Shown here: piece after piece, positions 55,795-64,000 of the stretch | Numbering within the stretch: the stretch's first letter is position 1 | Layout of the letters: every line of letters begins with the position of its first letter | Program-made: the position numbers and the translations under genes | Assembly (NCBI RefSeq): GCF_002970915.1 | Contig: NZ_CP027190.1 | Location: forward strand, 124,001-188,000 | DNA: 64,000 nucleotides | Origin: Lactobacillus sp. CBA3605 | GTDB lineage: Bacteria > Bacillota > Bacilli > Lactobacillales > Lactobacillaceae | Reading direction: 5' to 3' | The notes under the pieces: generated by a model | The model's database searches: none | Seen by the model: only the letters and a program-made list of their open reading frames with translations | Told to the model about the DNA's origin: nothing

Positions 55795-55955
55795 CCAATT
55801 TTCCTCTTTTCTTGGAAACGTACCCTTGATAGTACTAGCGTCATCATACCGGAGTTCCATTGATTATACAAACTTTAATACGTTTATCATTGCTTACAGC
55901 AGGGGTAAAATGAAAATCGGCTTAAACTTAGCATTAAATACGCAGGCGTAATATA

Positions 55956-55986
55956 TGACCGTACTTCGAAATGAATTTGACGGTCA
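55956..55986. promoter_or_regulatory. inverted repeat upstream of gluconokinase
   Basis: Arms TGACCGT (55956-55962) and ACGGTCA (55980-55986) with a 17-bp centre, about 40 bp before the gluconokinase start. It may be an operator of a gluconate regulator; no such gene is adjacent. Confidence 0.4.
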
Positions 55987-56021
55987 CACCGTTGACAAAC
56001 AATCCTGAGGAGGACAAATAG

Positions 56022-57560
56022 ATGCACTATATTATTGGCACTGACTTAGGGACCACGAGCACCAAATCGGTCCTATATGACTTAGCGGGGCACGTCCAAG
56101 CAACTGCTAATGTCACTTATCCGTTATACCATGATGTTCCTGACATGGCTGAAGAAGACCCGACTGAAATCTGGCAGGCCGTCCAGACCACAATTCGCCA
56201 AGTGACGGCTCAAATTGATGCCACCCAAGTACTAGGCATCGCCTTTTCAGCCGCCATGCATAGCCTGATTTTATTAGATGCCCAGCGCCAGCCGCTGACG
56301 CGGGTCATCACGTGGTCAGATAACCGAGCCGCCCCTGCCGCAACCTTACTCAAGTCGCAACCCTTAGGGGCAACGCTATTTGCGGCAACTGGGACGCCAA
56401 TTCATCCGATGAGTCCCCTTAATAAGCTGCACTGGTTAGCCACAAGTGCGCCTGAAAAATTAGCGCAAGCTAAACAAATTGTTGGGATTAAAGAATACAT
56501 TATCAACCAGCTGACTGGCACTCTCCAAATGGATTACTCAATGGCCAATGCCACTGGCTTATTTAACTTGCATACCTTTGACTGGGAACCGCAAGCCTTG
56601 GCGTGGGCCAAAATTAGCCCTGACCAACTCCCACCGTTAGTCGATACGGATGCGGTGATCGACCACCTGTCTCCTGCGAGTGCCCAAGCTTTAGGGTTAC
56701 CAACAACCACCAAGGTGATTATGGGCGCTAGTGATGGGGCCTTGTCCAACTTAGGCGTAGGTGCCGATCAACCCGGTGTAGCCGCAATCACCATCGGGAC
56801 CTCCGGGGCGGTCCGTGTCATGACCAAAACGCCTTACTTAGATCCTGCTGGTCGGTTATTTTGTTATTACGTTGCACCCCACCGTTGGATTGTCGGTGGA
56901 CCGGTCAATAACGGTGGACAAGTCTTACGCTGGGTTCGCGATGAACTAGCTGCCCCAGAAAGTGCCCAGGCTAGCCAACAAGGCCAAGACCCTTATGACC
57001 GCATCACTGCCGCAGCGGCTAAAGTTCCTGCGGGCGCTAACGGATTATTATTTCAACCCTATTTAAGTGGTGAACGCGCCCCCTTATGGAATGCGGATGC
57101 CCGTGGCTCGATAGTTGGCTTGACCACCACTACTACGAAAGCTGAAATCACCCGCGCCGTTCTTGAAGGCATTGTTTTTAATCTAAATGCGGTTTTAAAC
57201 TTAACCAAGGCGGCGGTACCAATCCATGAAATTCGGGCCACCGGTGGTTTTGCCCGCTCACAGCTTTGGCGCCAAATTTTAGCCGATGTCTTAGGTCAAC
57301 CAATCACCATTCCAACCAGTTTCGAAAGTTCCTGTCTCGCAGCAGCGGTCATGGGACTAACAGCACTGGGACAATTAACCGACTTAACCGCCATTCATCA
57401 GATGATCGGTCAAACGACCGTCTATGCGCCACAACCAGCCAATCAACGCCGATACCAACAGCTCCAGCCATTATTTGATCAAATTACCACCCAACTGGTG
57501 CCTTTATATCATCAACTAGCAGTTGCTCAACACCAATTGATGTCAGGCGGTCATAGCTAA
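56022..57560 (+). CDS. gntK: gluconokinase, FGGY family
   Basis: 512 residues. IIGTDLGTTSTKSVLYD is the phosphate-1 motif of FGGY kinases and IMGASDGALSNLGVG a central one; ATGGFARSQLWRQILAD is near the C-terminus. It phosphorylates gluconate to 6-phosphogluconate, feeding the phosphoketolase route of lactobacilli. GGAGGAC precedes the ATG. It stands alone, with no gntP or regulator in view, so the substrate rests on family similarity; xylulokinase is less likely. Confidence 0.82.
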   Translation: MHYIIGTDLGTTSTKSVLYDLAGHVQATANVTYPLYHDVPDMAEEDPTEIWQAVQTTIRQVTAQIDATQVLGIAFSAAMHSLILLDAQRQPLTRVITWSDNRAAPAATLLKSQPLGATLFAATGTPIHPMSPLNKLHWLATSAPEKLAQAKQIVGIKEYIINQLTGTLQMDYSMANATGLFNLHTFDWEPQALAWAKISPDQLPPLVDTDAVIDHLSPASAQALGLPTTTKVIMGASDGALSNLGVGADQPGVAAITIGTSGAVRVMTKTPYLDPAGRLFCYYVAPHRWIVGGPVNNGGQVLRWVRDELAAPESAQASQQGQDPYDRITAAAAKVPAGANGLLFQPYLSGERAPLWNADARGSIVGLTTTTTKAEITRAVLEGIVFNLNAVLNLTKAAVPIHEIRATGGFARSQLWRQILADVLGQPITIPTSFESSCLAAAVMGLTALGQLTDLTAIHQMIGQTTVYAPQPANQRRYQQLQPLFDQITTQLVPLYHQLAVAQHQLMSGGHS

Positions 57561-57607
57561 TGTCTTTTCTAATTTTTAATGTAGCTTTAAATTTATTATG
57601 CCACTAA

Positions 57608-57663
57608 AAAAATCAATCTTAACGACTAAGAGCAATTGTCCTTAGCCGTTAAGATTGATTTTT
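57608..57663. terminator. bidirectional terminator gntK / topA
   Basis: A 23-bp stem with one mismatch (57608-57630 with 57641-57663) and a 10-nt loop. Confidence 0.92.
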
Positions 57664-57665
57664 AA

Positions 57666-59825
57666 TTATTTTTGCTTATCTTCAGTATAGTCGCCATTTG
57701 GACAAAGGACTTGTTTCCCGCCCTTGACCTTCTTTTCAACTAAGAAATGACCATCCTTTGGACAATCACGACCAATCGGTTTATCCCAAGAAACAAAGTC
57801 ACATTCAGGGAAACGAGAACAACCATAGAAGATACGATTCTTCTTGGATTTCCGTTCAATGACTTGGCCTTGTTTACATTGGGGACAAATCACGCCAATT
57901 TCTTTAACAATCGGCTTCGTATTGCGGCAATCTGGGAAACGGGAGCAAGCATGGAACTTCCCGTAACGGCCCATTTTAACCACCATTGGCGCCCCACAGA
58001 TATCACAGTTGAACCCAGCCAATTCATCTTTAATCTGAATCTTTTCCATCCCAGCTTCCGCATCCGCCACTTCTTTCGAAAATGGTTGATAGAAACTATC
58101 GACGACTTTGACCCAGTTCTCTTGGCCTTCTTCAGTGGCATCTAATTGCTCTTCCAACTTAGCCGTAAAACCAACGTTCACGACATCCGGGAAATACTCC
58201 TGAATAATATCATTGACGATGGTCCCTAACTCGGTCGGGACAAACCGCCGGGCTTCAATCTTAACGTAATACCGTCGTTGAATCGTATCCAAGGTTGGGG
58301 CATACGTTGATGGTCGGCCAACACCATTTTCTTCCAATGCCTTAATTAAGTTGGCTTCTGAATAACGCGCTGGCGGCTGAGTGAAATGTTGTTGTGGATC
58401 TGTCTTATTTAACTTGAGCACATCGCCTTCACTTAAAGCAGGTAAGACGTTGTTTTTTTCGGTCTTATCATAGATTTTCGTGAAACCGGCAAATTTGGTC
58501 TGCGACCCATTCGCCCGAAATTGAACGTCGTTTTGATCAATCGTCACTGCCATGGTATCTAAGACTTCCGGTGTCATCTGACTCGCCACAAACCGTGACC
58601 AGACTAATTGATACAATCGGAATTGATCTTTCGACAGATAATCTTTGATGCTAGCTGGTGTCCGAAAGACGGATGAAGGCCGAATCGCTTCATGGGCATC
58701 TTGTGCCCCTTCAGGCAACTTGCCTTTGACGGGCTTAGTGGCCGCATATTCCGCCCCATATTCTTTATGCAAGAATTGAGACGCTTCATGCTTTGCAATT
58801 GATGAAATTCGCGTTGAATCGGTCCGCATATAGGTGATTAACCCCACGTTACCATCTTTACCAACATTGATCCCTTCATACAATTGTTGCGCAGCCATCA
58901 TCGTTTTACGCGTTCGGAAATTTAGCTTACGGTTCGCATCTTGTTGCATCGTTGACGTGGTAAATGGCGGTGCCGGGAACCGTTTACGTTCCTTTTTTAC
59001 GACTTTAACCACGTTGAACTCGCCGTCTCGGTCCAATTGACCCAAGACTTTTTGAACGGCAGCGTTGTCAGCCAAAGCTTGTTTCTTTTGCTTAGTACCA
59101 TAGAAACTCGCCATAAACTTGGAACGACCTTTTTGAAATTCGCTTTCAATTGTCCAATATTCCTGCGGCTTGAAGGCTTTAATTTCATTTTCCCGTTGAA
59201 TAATCAAATCCAACGCAATTGATTGTACCCGTCCTGCCGATAACCCCTTTTTGACTTTTTTCCAAAGTAATGGGCTAATTGAATAACCCACTAATCGGTC
59301 TAAAATCCGCCGCGCTTGTTGCGCATCTACCAGGTCCATATCAATCGAACGTGGTTCTTTAAAGGCATTTTTTACTTTGTCTTTCGTAATTTCATTAAAA
59401 ACCACGCGATTTTGGGCTTTAGGATCTAGTCCAAGTAAGTAAGATAAATGCCAAGCAATGGCTTCACCTTCACGGTCCGGGTCAGATGCCAGATAAACAG
59501 CTTTGGCTTTTTTAGCCTCTTTCCGTAGCCCTTTAATGACATCACCTTTACCGCGAATCGAAATATAATGCGGTTCATAGTCATTCTCAACATCAACGCC
59601 CATTTTACTTTTCGGTAAATCTCTAATATGCCCTAAACTGGCAACGACCTTATAAGAACGGCCTAAATACTTTTCAATGGTTTTGGCTTTGGAAGGCGAT
59701 TCTACAATTACTAATTTCTTTCCAGTTTGCCGAGTGCGCCGCTTCGTGGCAGTTTTCTTGGCCGGTTTTCGCGTTCCGGTCTTTTTTGGTGCCGCTTGCT
59801 TAGCTTTGGTTGTACTAGCAGCCAC
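57666..59825 (-). CDS. topA: DNA topoisomerase I
   Basis: 719 residues. A Lys/Thr/Ala-rich N-terminal extension of about 35 residues precedes the TOPRIM start [19 protein letters not shown]. The active tyrosine is in [15 protein letters not shown]. Three C-terminal zinc-ribbon repeats follow; the first two have CxxC pairs (CDICGAP, CPQCKQG), the third has one C-P pair only. It relaxes negative supercoils. The start is GTG 59825 with AAGGAGC ahead. The gene runs with dprA upstream. Confidence 0.96.
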   Translation of the reverse strand: MAASTTKAKQAAPKKTGTRKPAKKTATKRRTRQTGKKLVIVESPSKAKTIEKYLGRSYKVVASLGHIRDLPKSKMGVDVENDYEPHYISIRGKGDVIKGLRKEAKKAKAVYLASDPDREGEAIAWHLSYLLGLDPKAQNRVVFNEITKDKVKNAFKEPRSIDMDLVDAQQARRILDRLVGYSISPLLWKKVKKGLSAGRVQSIALDLIIQRENEIKAFKPQEYWTIESEFQKGRSKFMASFYGTKQKKQALADNAAVQKVLGQLDRDGEFNVVKVVKKERKRFPAPPFTTSTMQQDANRKLNFRTRKTMMAAQQLYEGINVGKDGNVGLITYMRTDSTRISSIAKHEASQFLHKEYGAEYAATKPVKGKLPEGAQDAHEAIRPSSVFRTPASIKDYLSKDQFRLYQLVWSRFVASQMTPEVLDTMAVTIDQNDVQFRANGSQTKFAGFTKIYDKTEKNNVLPALSEGDVLKLNKTDPQQHFTQPPARYSEANLIKALEENGVGRPSTYAPTLDTIQRRYYVKIEARRFVPTELGTIVNDIIQEYFPDVVNVGFTAKLEEQLDATEEGQENWVKVVDSFYQPFSKEVADAEAGMEKIQIKDELAGFNCDICGAPMVVKMGRYGKFHACSRFPDCRNTKPIVKEIGVICPQCKQGQVIERKSKKNRIFYGCSRFPECDFVSWDKPIGRDCPKDGHFLVEKKVKGGKQVLCPNGDYTEDKQK

Positions 59826-59913
59826 TTGATCAGCTCCTTAAACTTTTAATTATCATTATCATGAGACTTATACTTACAAATCCATGTAATCATATTTCAA
59901 AAGTTAGCACTTG

Positions 59914-60786
59914 TCAAATTATCGGTAAAAACTCTTCTATTATATGCCCCGAATTTAAGACTGGTTTCGCACCGGCTAAGATCAATTCATTACAACCGAC
60001 CGACATGGGGGCATCAATTGGCCCAGGAACTGCCAATACATTTCGATTCGCTTGTAACGCTAGATTAGCCGTAATTAAACTCCCAGAATGCGCCCGTGCT
60101 TCAATCACAACTAACGACTGACAAAGTCCTGCAATAATGCGATTACGGGCTGGAAAATGATGGCGCGCCGGTGGGCTGCCTAGCGGATATTCACTAATTA
60201 GTAAACCGACCTGACCAACTTGTCGTTGTATGGCGGCATTTTGACGTGGATAACTGATATCTAACCCGGTACCAATAACCGCAATTGTCTTCAAGCCAAC
60301 CCGTAAAGCCGTTTGATGTGCTAAACCATCCGTACCAGCAGCTAACCCACTGATCACCGTTAAAGGTAACGCTGCCCCAACTAATGGCGGCAACAATCGG
60401 TTGAGAACCCGTTGCGCATATGGACTCGCTTGCCGGGCTCCGACCACCGCTAACTGGGTCGTTGCTAATAGTTGGCGCTGCCCCTGTAAAAACAAGACTA
60501 ACGGGGGCTGATAGCTCGCTAATAGCGACGCGGGATAATCAGCATCCAGGATTGTTAAAATTGTCACCGTTTCATGTTGCCGTAGGACGTGTTGAAACCG
60601 GTCACTAGCCCAATCTATTTTGAATTTTTGCGCTGCAGCTGTTGAAAGCTGAGCGATAGTCGCAATGGCTGACACCGTTGTTAAGACGGTTGCTGTCTGT
60701 CGACAGTGTTGTAAGACTCGCACAATTCCCTGATAACCAATGCCTTGTGCCAAATGCAGTCGAATCAGTAAACTTCGTAATTGCAT
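59914..60786 (-). CDS. dprA: DNA processing protein DprA
   Basis: 290 residues. The Rossmann-like core includes LAVVGARQASPYAQRVL, GLAAGTDGLAHQTAL and IGTGLDISYPRQN. DprA binds incoming single-stranded DNA and loads RecA during transformation. The start is ATG 60786 with AAAGGAG; an ATG 11 codons earlier lacks an SD. Order rnhB-dprA-topA is typical for lactobacilli. Confidence 0.95.
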   Translation of the reverse strand: MQLRSLLIRLHLAQGIGYQGIVRVLQHCRQTATVLTTVSAIATIAQLSTAAAQKFKIDWASDRFQHVLRQHETVTILTILDADYPASLLASYQPPLVLFLQGQRQLLATTQLAVVGARQASPYAQRVLNRLLPPLVGAALPLTVISGLAAGTDGLAHQTALRVGLKTIAVIGTGLDISYPRQNAAIQRQVGQVGLLISEYPLGSPPARHHFPARNRIIAGLCQSLVVIEARAHSGSLITANLALQANRNVLAVPGPIDAPMSVGCNELILAGAKPVLNSGHIIEEFLPII

Positions 60787-60822
60787 GTTCGTCACTCCTT
60801 TTGAGTAACAACTCCGCAATAA

Positions 60823-61590
60823 CTAGCCTTCTGCGTTTCGAACGGGAGCAAAAGAATGTCGATGAATTGGGGTAATCCCATATTGGCGCAAGCCGGCTAA
60901 ATGTTTCGCCGTGCCATAACCCATATTGTCAGCGAAATCATAGCCCGGATAAACTTGATCATACATGGTCATTAAGTGGTCACGGGCAACTTTAGCAACA
61001 ATACTAGCTGCTGAGATGCTAGCACTTTTGGCATCACCTTTAATGAGTCGGGTTTGGGCAATCGGTACCGGGATTTGCATAGCGTCAACCAATAATTGCG
61101 TCGGACGAACAGTTAAATTTTCAACGGCTTGGCGCATCGCCACCCGCGTTGCTTCGTAAATATTTAAACGATCAATTTGTTGTGCATCCGCGACACCTAA
61201 ACTGACGGCCACGGCCGCCTCTAAAATCTTAGGCATAAGTTCTGCCCGTTTTTTAGCCGTCAGTTGCTTAGAATCATTAACTTCAACTAAATTAAAATTA
61301 GGCGGTAAAATAACCGCCGCCGTTACGACCGGTCCTGCTAATGGTCCACGACCGACCTCATCAATTCCAGCCACATAGGGATCGCCTTGTTCCCAAAACT
61401 GCTTTTCAAACTTTAAGTGTTGTTCCAGTCGAGCCACTAATTGCGCCTGCTTTTCCGTCTGCCGCAAATACCGCTGATAGGCCTGCTGAACGCCTTTACG
61501 GGAATCAGCTTGGGCCGCTTGCAGGGTCGCAGTCGTCGGGTGATCGGCTAGTAAGGCTTTAAACGTCGCAATGGTCAGCTGCTCAGTCAC
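60823..61590 (-). CDS. rnhB: ribonuclease HII
   Basis: About 255 residues. [17 protein letters not shown] has the catalytic Asp-Glu; the later LLVDAMQIP and [11 protein letters not shown] supply the others. It removes RNA from RNA-DNA hybrids. The start is set at GTG 61590, 9 nt after GGGAG; the ATG at 61599 touches that SD. It overlaps the rbgA end. Confidence 0.94.
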   Translation of the reverse strand: MTEQLTIATFKALLADHPTTATLQAAQADSRKGVQQAYQRYLRQTEKQAQLVARLEQHLKFEKQFWEQGDPYVAGIDEVGRGPLAGPVVTAAVILPPNFNLVEVNDSKQLTAKKRAELMPKILEAAVAVSLGVADAQQIDRLNIYEATRVAMRQAVENLTVRPTQLLVDAMQIPVPIAQTRLIKGDAKSASISAASIVAKVARDHLMTMYDQVYPGYDFADNMGYGTAKHLAGLRQYGITPIHRHSFAPVRNAEG

Positions 61591-62437
61591 GCTGATCATC
61601 TCCCGTTAAGTCTAACGTGAACCGCCCCAGACGACTCTTACGAATATCCAATAAAAAGGCCACACAGAAACGTTCCCAGTCATCTCGCATCCCGGCATTT
61701 TTGGTCATCACAATCAATAACTCCGGATTAGCTAATTCAATTTGGGATGCCGTTACGTGGTACCGTTCCATTAGACGTTGTGGGTAATAAGTTTTGAAAA
61801 AATCCAATGCAAATAACGCCACGTCATCATTGGGATAAATGTTTTCTTTGATTGCGCCGGTAACGGCTAACTTAGTCCCCACCACTTGATCTTCAAATTT
61901 AGGCCATAAAATCCCCGGGGTATCGAGTAATTCCAACTTATTCGATGCCTTTAACCATTGCTGGCCTTTAGTCACCCCCGGACGATCGCCTACTTTAGCA
62001 ATCTTTTTATTCACGATATGGTTTAACAACGTCGATTTTCCAACGTTAGGAATGCCCACACAAACCGCACGAATTGGCCGGTTAGTAATTCCGCGCGCCG
62101 CAATGTTGGCTAATTTGTCGGCTAGCATCGTGGTTGCCGCTTGGGTAATTTGCTTGCCCGTCAACCGGTTACGAGAATCAATCGCAATCGCCGTTTGACC
62201 TTGCGCCTCATAATGGGCGACCCAATCAGCGGTTTTTTGCGGATCGGCCAAATCTTTTTTTGTCATAATTAATAAATGGGGCTTGCTTTGAATTACTTTC
62301 TCAATATCAGGATTCCGCGATGCCTCTGGAATTCGCGCATCTACTAACTCGAACACGATATCCACTAAATGCAAATTATCTTGAATTTGATGGATGGCTT
62401 TTGCCATATGTCCGGGATACCATTGAATATTTGCCAT
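61583..62437 (-). CDS. rbgA: ribosome biogenesis GTPase RbgA (YlqF)
   Basis: 284 residues with circularly permuted GTPase motifs: TKKD (G4) before [12 protein letters not shown] (G1) and DTPG (G3). RbgA helps late assembly of the 50S subunit. The first residues WYPGHMAKA are the family signature. AGGAAGC precedes the ATG. It leads rbgA-rnhB, whose genes overlap. Confidence 0.96.
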   Translation of the reverse strand: MANIQWYPGHMAKAIHQIQDNLHLVDIVFELVDARIPEASRNPDIEKVIQSKPHLLIMTKKDLADPQKTADWVAHYEAQGQTAIAIDSRNRLTGKQITQAATTMLADKLANIAARGITNRPIRAVCVGIPNVGKSTLLNHIVNKKIAKVGDRPGVTKGQQWLKASNKLELLDTPGILWPKFEDQVVGTKLAVTGAIKENIYPNDDVALFALDFFKTYYPQRLMERYHVTASQIELANPELLIVMTKNAGMRDDWERFCVAFLLDIRKSRLGRFTLDLTGDDQRD

Positions 62438-62551
62438 AATAAGCGCTTCCTCTCATGCCGTTTAACACGGTGGTCTGCTTTAGTCACTATGCTCCATCAT
62501 ACCGATATTCCGCTAAAAACGCCAGCTTAAACGCATTACAACGCACAAAAA

Positions 62552-62577
62552 AGCACTCAGCAGAAACACTGAGTGCT
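62552..62577 (-). terminator. terminator of C-terminal protease gene
   Basis: A perfect 9-bp stem (62552-62560 with 62569-62577), 8-nt loop, six Ts on the minus strand. Confidence 0.88.
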
Positions 62578-62590
62578 CACTTGATCATGT

Positions 62591-64000
62591 TTAGTCTGAC
62601 ATTAACTTAAGTGCAGCATTGTATGCCCGATCATTGTCACTAATTTTAGTTGCTAATTCGGTTTCCAACTTACTTAAAGTCGTCTTATCAACGGTCCCAG
62701 TCGGCTTCAACTTAGCGTGCTTTTGATATTGTTTAACCGCATTGGTTGTGGTGGCACCAAAGTAGCCGTTCGCTGAATCCTTAAAGTAGCCTAAGGCCTT
62801 TAGATAAGCTTGCAACGTCTTCACGTTATCGTTCACCTGGTCAGTCTTTAAGTCGGCTAATTTGCTAATAACAGTCAAACTAGCATAACTTGGCTCACTC
62901 GCCTTAACATCCGGTGTTAACCCGGTCTTGTTAATCCAAGTCCCATTAGGTGTCAGCCACTTGGCCACGGTAATCTTCATCTCAGTCTTATCACTAAAGG
63001 TGCTGACCGTTTGAACGGTCCCTTTCCCATATGACTGTGAGCCCACTAACTTCACGCCAGCAGATTGCTGCAATGCCGCTGAGAAAATCTCGGCCGCCGA
63101 AGCACTCCCGCCATCAATCAATACCGTGGTTGGCTTAGTCTCTTTATAACCACCGTCATATTTCTTGCCGGCCACATACTTTTCAGCCTGCGTACCGCGC
63201 GTTTGAACTTGCATGATCGTCTTGCCGTTCTTGACAAACATCGATGCCATCTTCAAAGCGGCGGTCATTAAGCCACCAGGATTCCCACGCATATCAATTA
63301 CGAGTTTCTTAGCACCTTTTTTATCGAGTGCTTTTAAAGCCGTCTTAAATTCTTTGGCCGTATTCGTTGAAAAGGTTGAAACGGTCACATAACCAATCTT
63401 TTTGTCCCCACCAACAAGCTTATAATTCACAGTTGTCACCGGAATTTTAGCCCGCTTCAAGGTCACCGTAAAGGTCTTACCACTACGGTCAATGACCAAC
63501 TTAACGGTGGTGCCAACCTTACCACGCATTAAGTTCACTGCTTGCGTTAAAGTTTTACCCGCAATTGACTTGCCATTCACGGACTTGATAACATCCTTAG
63601 GTTTTAAACCGGCCTTTTTCGCTGGCGTGCCCGCAATTGGAGAAATAATCTGGACATAGTTCCCAGATTTCTGAACTTGAGCACCAATCCCTGAAAATGA
63701 ACTGTCGATAGTATCATTCAAGCTTTCAGTCTCGCTCTTATCCATATATTCAGAGAATTTATCACCAAGGGAACTGACCATCCCATTAATCGCCCCATTC
63801 GCCAATTTATTGGCATTAACCGGTTGATAATAGTTATCACTGATGGTTGCATAGACTGATTGAATCTTCTTCATGGCCTGACTCGTCTGTTGCATACTAG
63901 CAATTTGTTGGTTAACTGCTCGGCCTAAGACCCAGTACGTCCCACCAATCCCAATGCCTAAAGCCACCACAATTGAAATCACATACGTCCATAGACCCAC
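62591..64000 (-). CDS. S41 C-terminal processing protease with PG-binding domain, 5 prime end outside window
   Basis: 469 visible residues. The first codon shown (GTG) is probably not the start; a few residues are missing. Order: membrane helix, PDZ domain (GIGAQVQKSG, GLKPKDVIKSVNG), S41 core with Ser in GGSASAAEIFSAAL and Lys in SQSYGKGTVQT, then a peptidoglycan-binding domain (LGYFKDSANGYFGATTTNAV). It cuts exported proteins at the C-terminus and may be held at the wall by the last domain. Confidence 0.93.
   Translation of the reverse strand: MGLWTYVISIVVALGIGIGGTYWVLGRAVNQQIASMQQTSQAMKKIQSVYATISDNYYQPVNANKLANGAINGMVSSLGDKFSEYMDKSETESLNDTIDSSFSGIGAQVQKSGNYVQIISPIAGTPAKKAGLKPKDVIKSVNGKSIAGKTLTQAVNLMRGKVGTTVKLVIDRSGKTFTVTLKRAKIPVTTVNYKLVGGDKKIGYVTVSTFSTNTAKEFKTALKALDKKGAKKLVIDMRGNPGGLMTAALKMASMFVKNGKTIMQVQTRGTQAEKYVAGKKYDGGYKETKPTTVLIDGGSASAAEIFSAALQQSAGVKLVGSQSYGKGTVQTVSTFSDKTEMKITVAKWLTPNGTWINKTGLTPDVKASEPSYASLTVISKLADLKTDQVNDNVKTLQAYLKALGYFKDSANGYFGATTTNAVKQYQKHAKLKPTGTVDKTTLSKLETELATKISDNDRAYNAALKLMSD

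Noticed and set aside
1..64000. CRISPR array, tRNA or rRNA genes, prophage
   Set aside because: No regularly spaced repeats, cloverleaf folds, rRNA stretches or phage structural genes were seen.

Overview
The window is chromosome of a low-GC Gram-positive lactic acid bacterium. It fits a Lactobacillaceae member of the Lactiplantibacillus type. The grounds are a tarIJKL-type poly(ribitol phosphate) wall teichoic acid block, a MurNAc recycling operon, parE-parC next to plsY, and the order trmFO-xerC-hslV-hslU with topA-dprA-rnhB-rbgA alongside (minus strand) but no codY after hslU. Species was not determined. No rRNA, tRNA, CRISPR array, prophage or intact insertion sequence was seen.

Layout. 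0-7 kb: membrane glycosylation genes (a YfhO-type protein cut by the window edge, a GtrB/CsbB-type GT2, a GT-C-like polytopic protein, a PTPS-related membrane protein). 7.1-12 kb: mupG-murQ-murP-murR-EIIA for MurNAc-peptide salvage, with a perfect cre site. 12.2-14 kb: a paralogue of the PTPS-related protein. 14-25 kb: ordinary single genes (rqcH, MarR, DegV, GNAT, DUF975, a Ser-rich surface protein, a lone HicB, DUF4931, small unknowns, DUF960, DUF368, an amino acid permease). 25-30 kb: lactate permease with an unknown transporter-like gene, then an esterase divergent from an OhrR-like regulator. 30.5-35.3 kb: tarI-tarJ-tarK-tarL. 35.4-39.1 kb: a lone RelB/DinJ antitoxin, then a damaged glycosyltransferase pair (exact 168-bp tandem duplication in a GT2 gene; two +1 homopolymer frameshifts in the next gene). 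39.6-42.8 kb: a tyrosine-recombinase-like gene lacking its catalytic residues, a YozE-like gene, msrB-msrA, and a decayed IS200/IS605 tnpB element. 42.8-64 kb: core genes (ppaC with a LysR regulator, parE-parC, plsY, an aldose epimerase, hslU-hslV-xerC-trmFO, a gluconokinase, topA, dprA, rnhB, rbgA, a C-terminal processing protease).

How they work together. Much of the accessory content serves the envelope. TarIJKL makes CDP-ribitol and polymerises it. The GtrB/GT-C/YfhO proteins probably add sugars to wall polymers from undecaprenyl-phosphate carriers. The DUF368 protein belongs to the family that returns undecaprenyl phosphate across the membrane. The mur operon recovers MurNAc from wall turnover.

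Standout observations: a 132-bp mini-element at 17.9 kb that joins the left and right ends of the same IS200/IS605 family decayed at 42 kb; the duplication and frameshifts at 36.5-38.6 kb; a perfect 26-bp palindrome at the msrBA start; and a 25-bp palindrome beside a LexA-type promoter with no gene at 28.4 kb. I found no clearly new multi-gene system. The mini-element and the damaged glycosyltransferase locus are the best candidates for follow-up.
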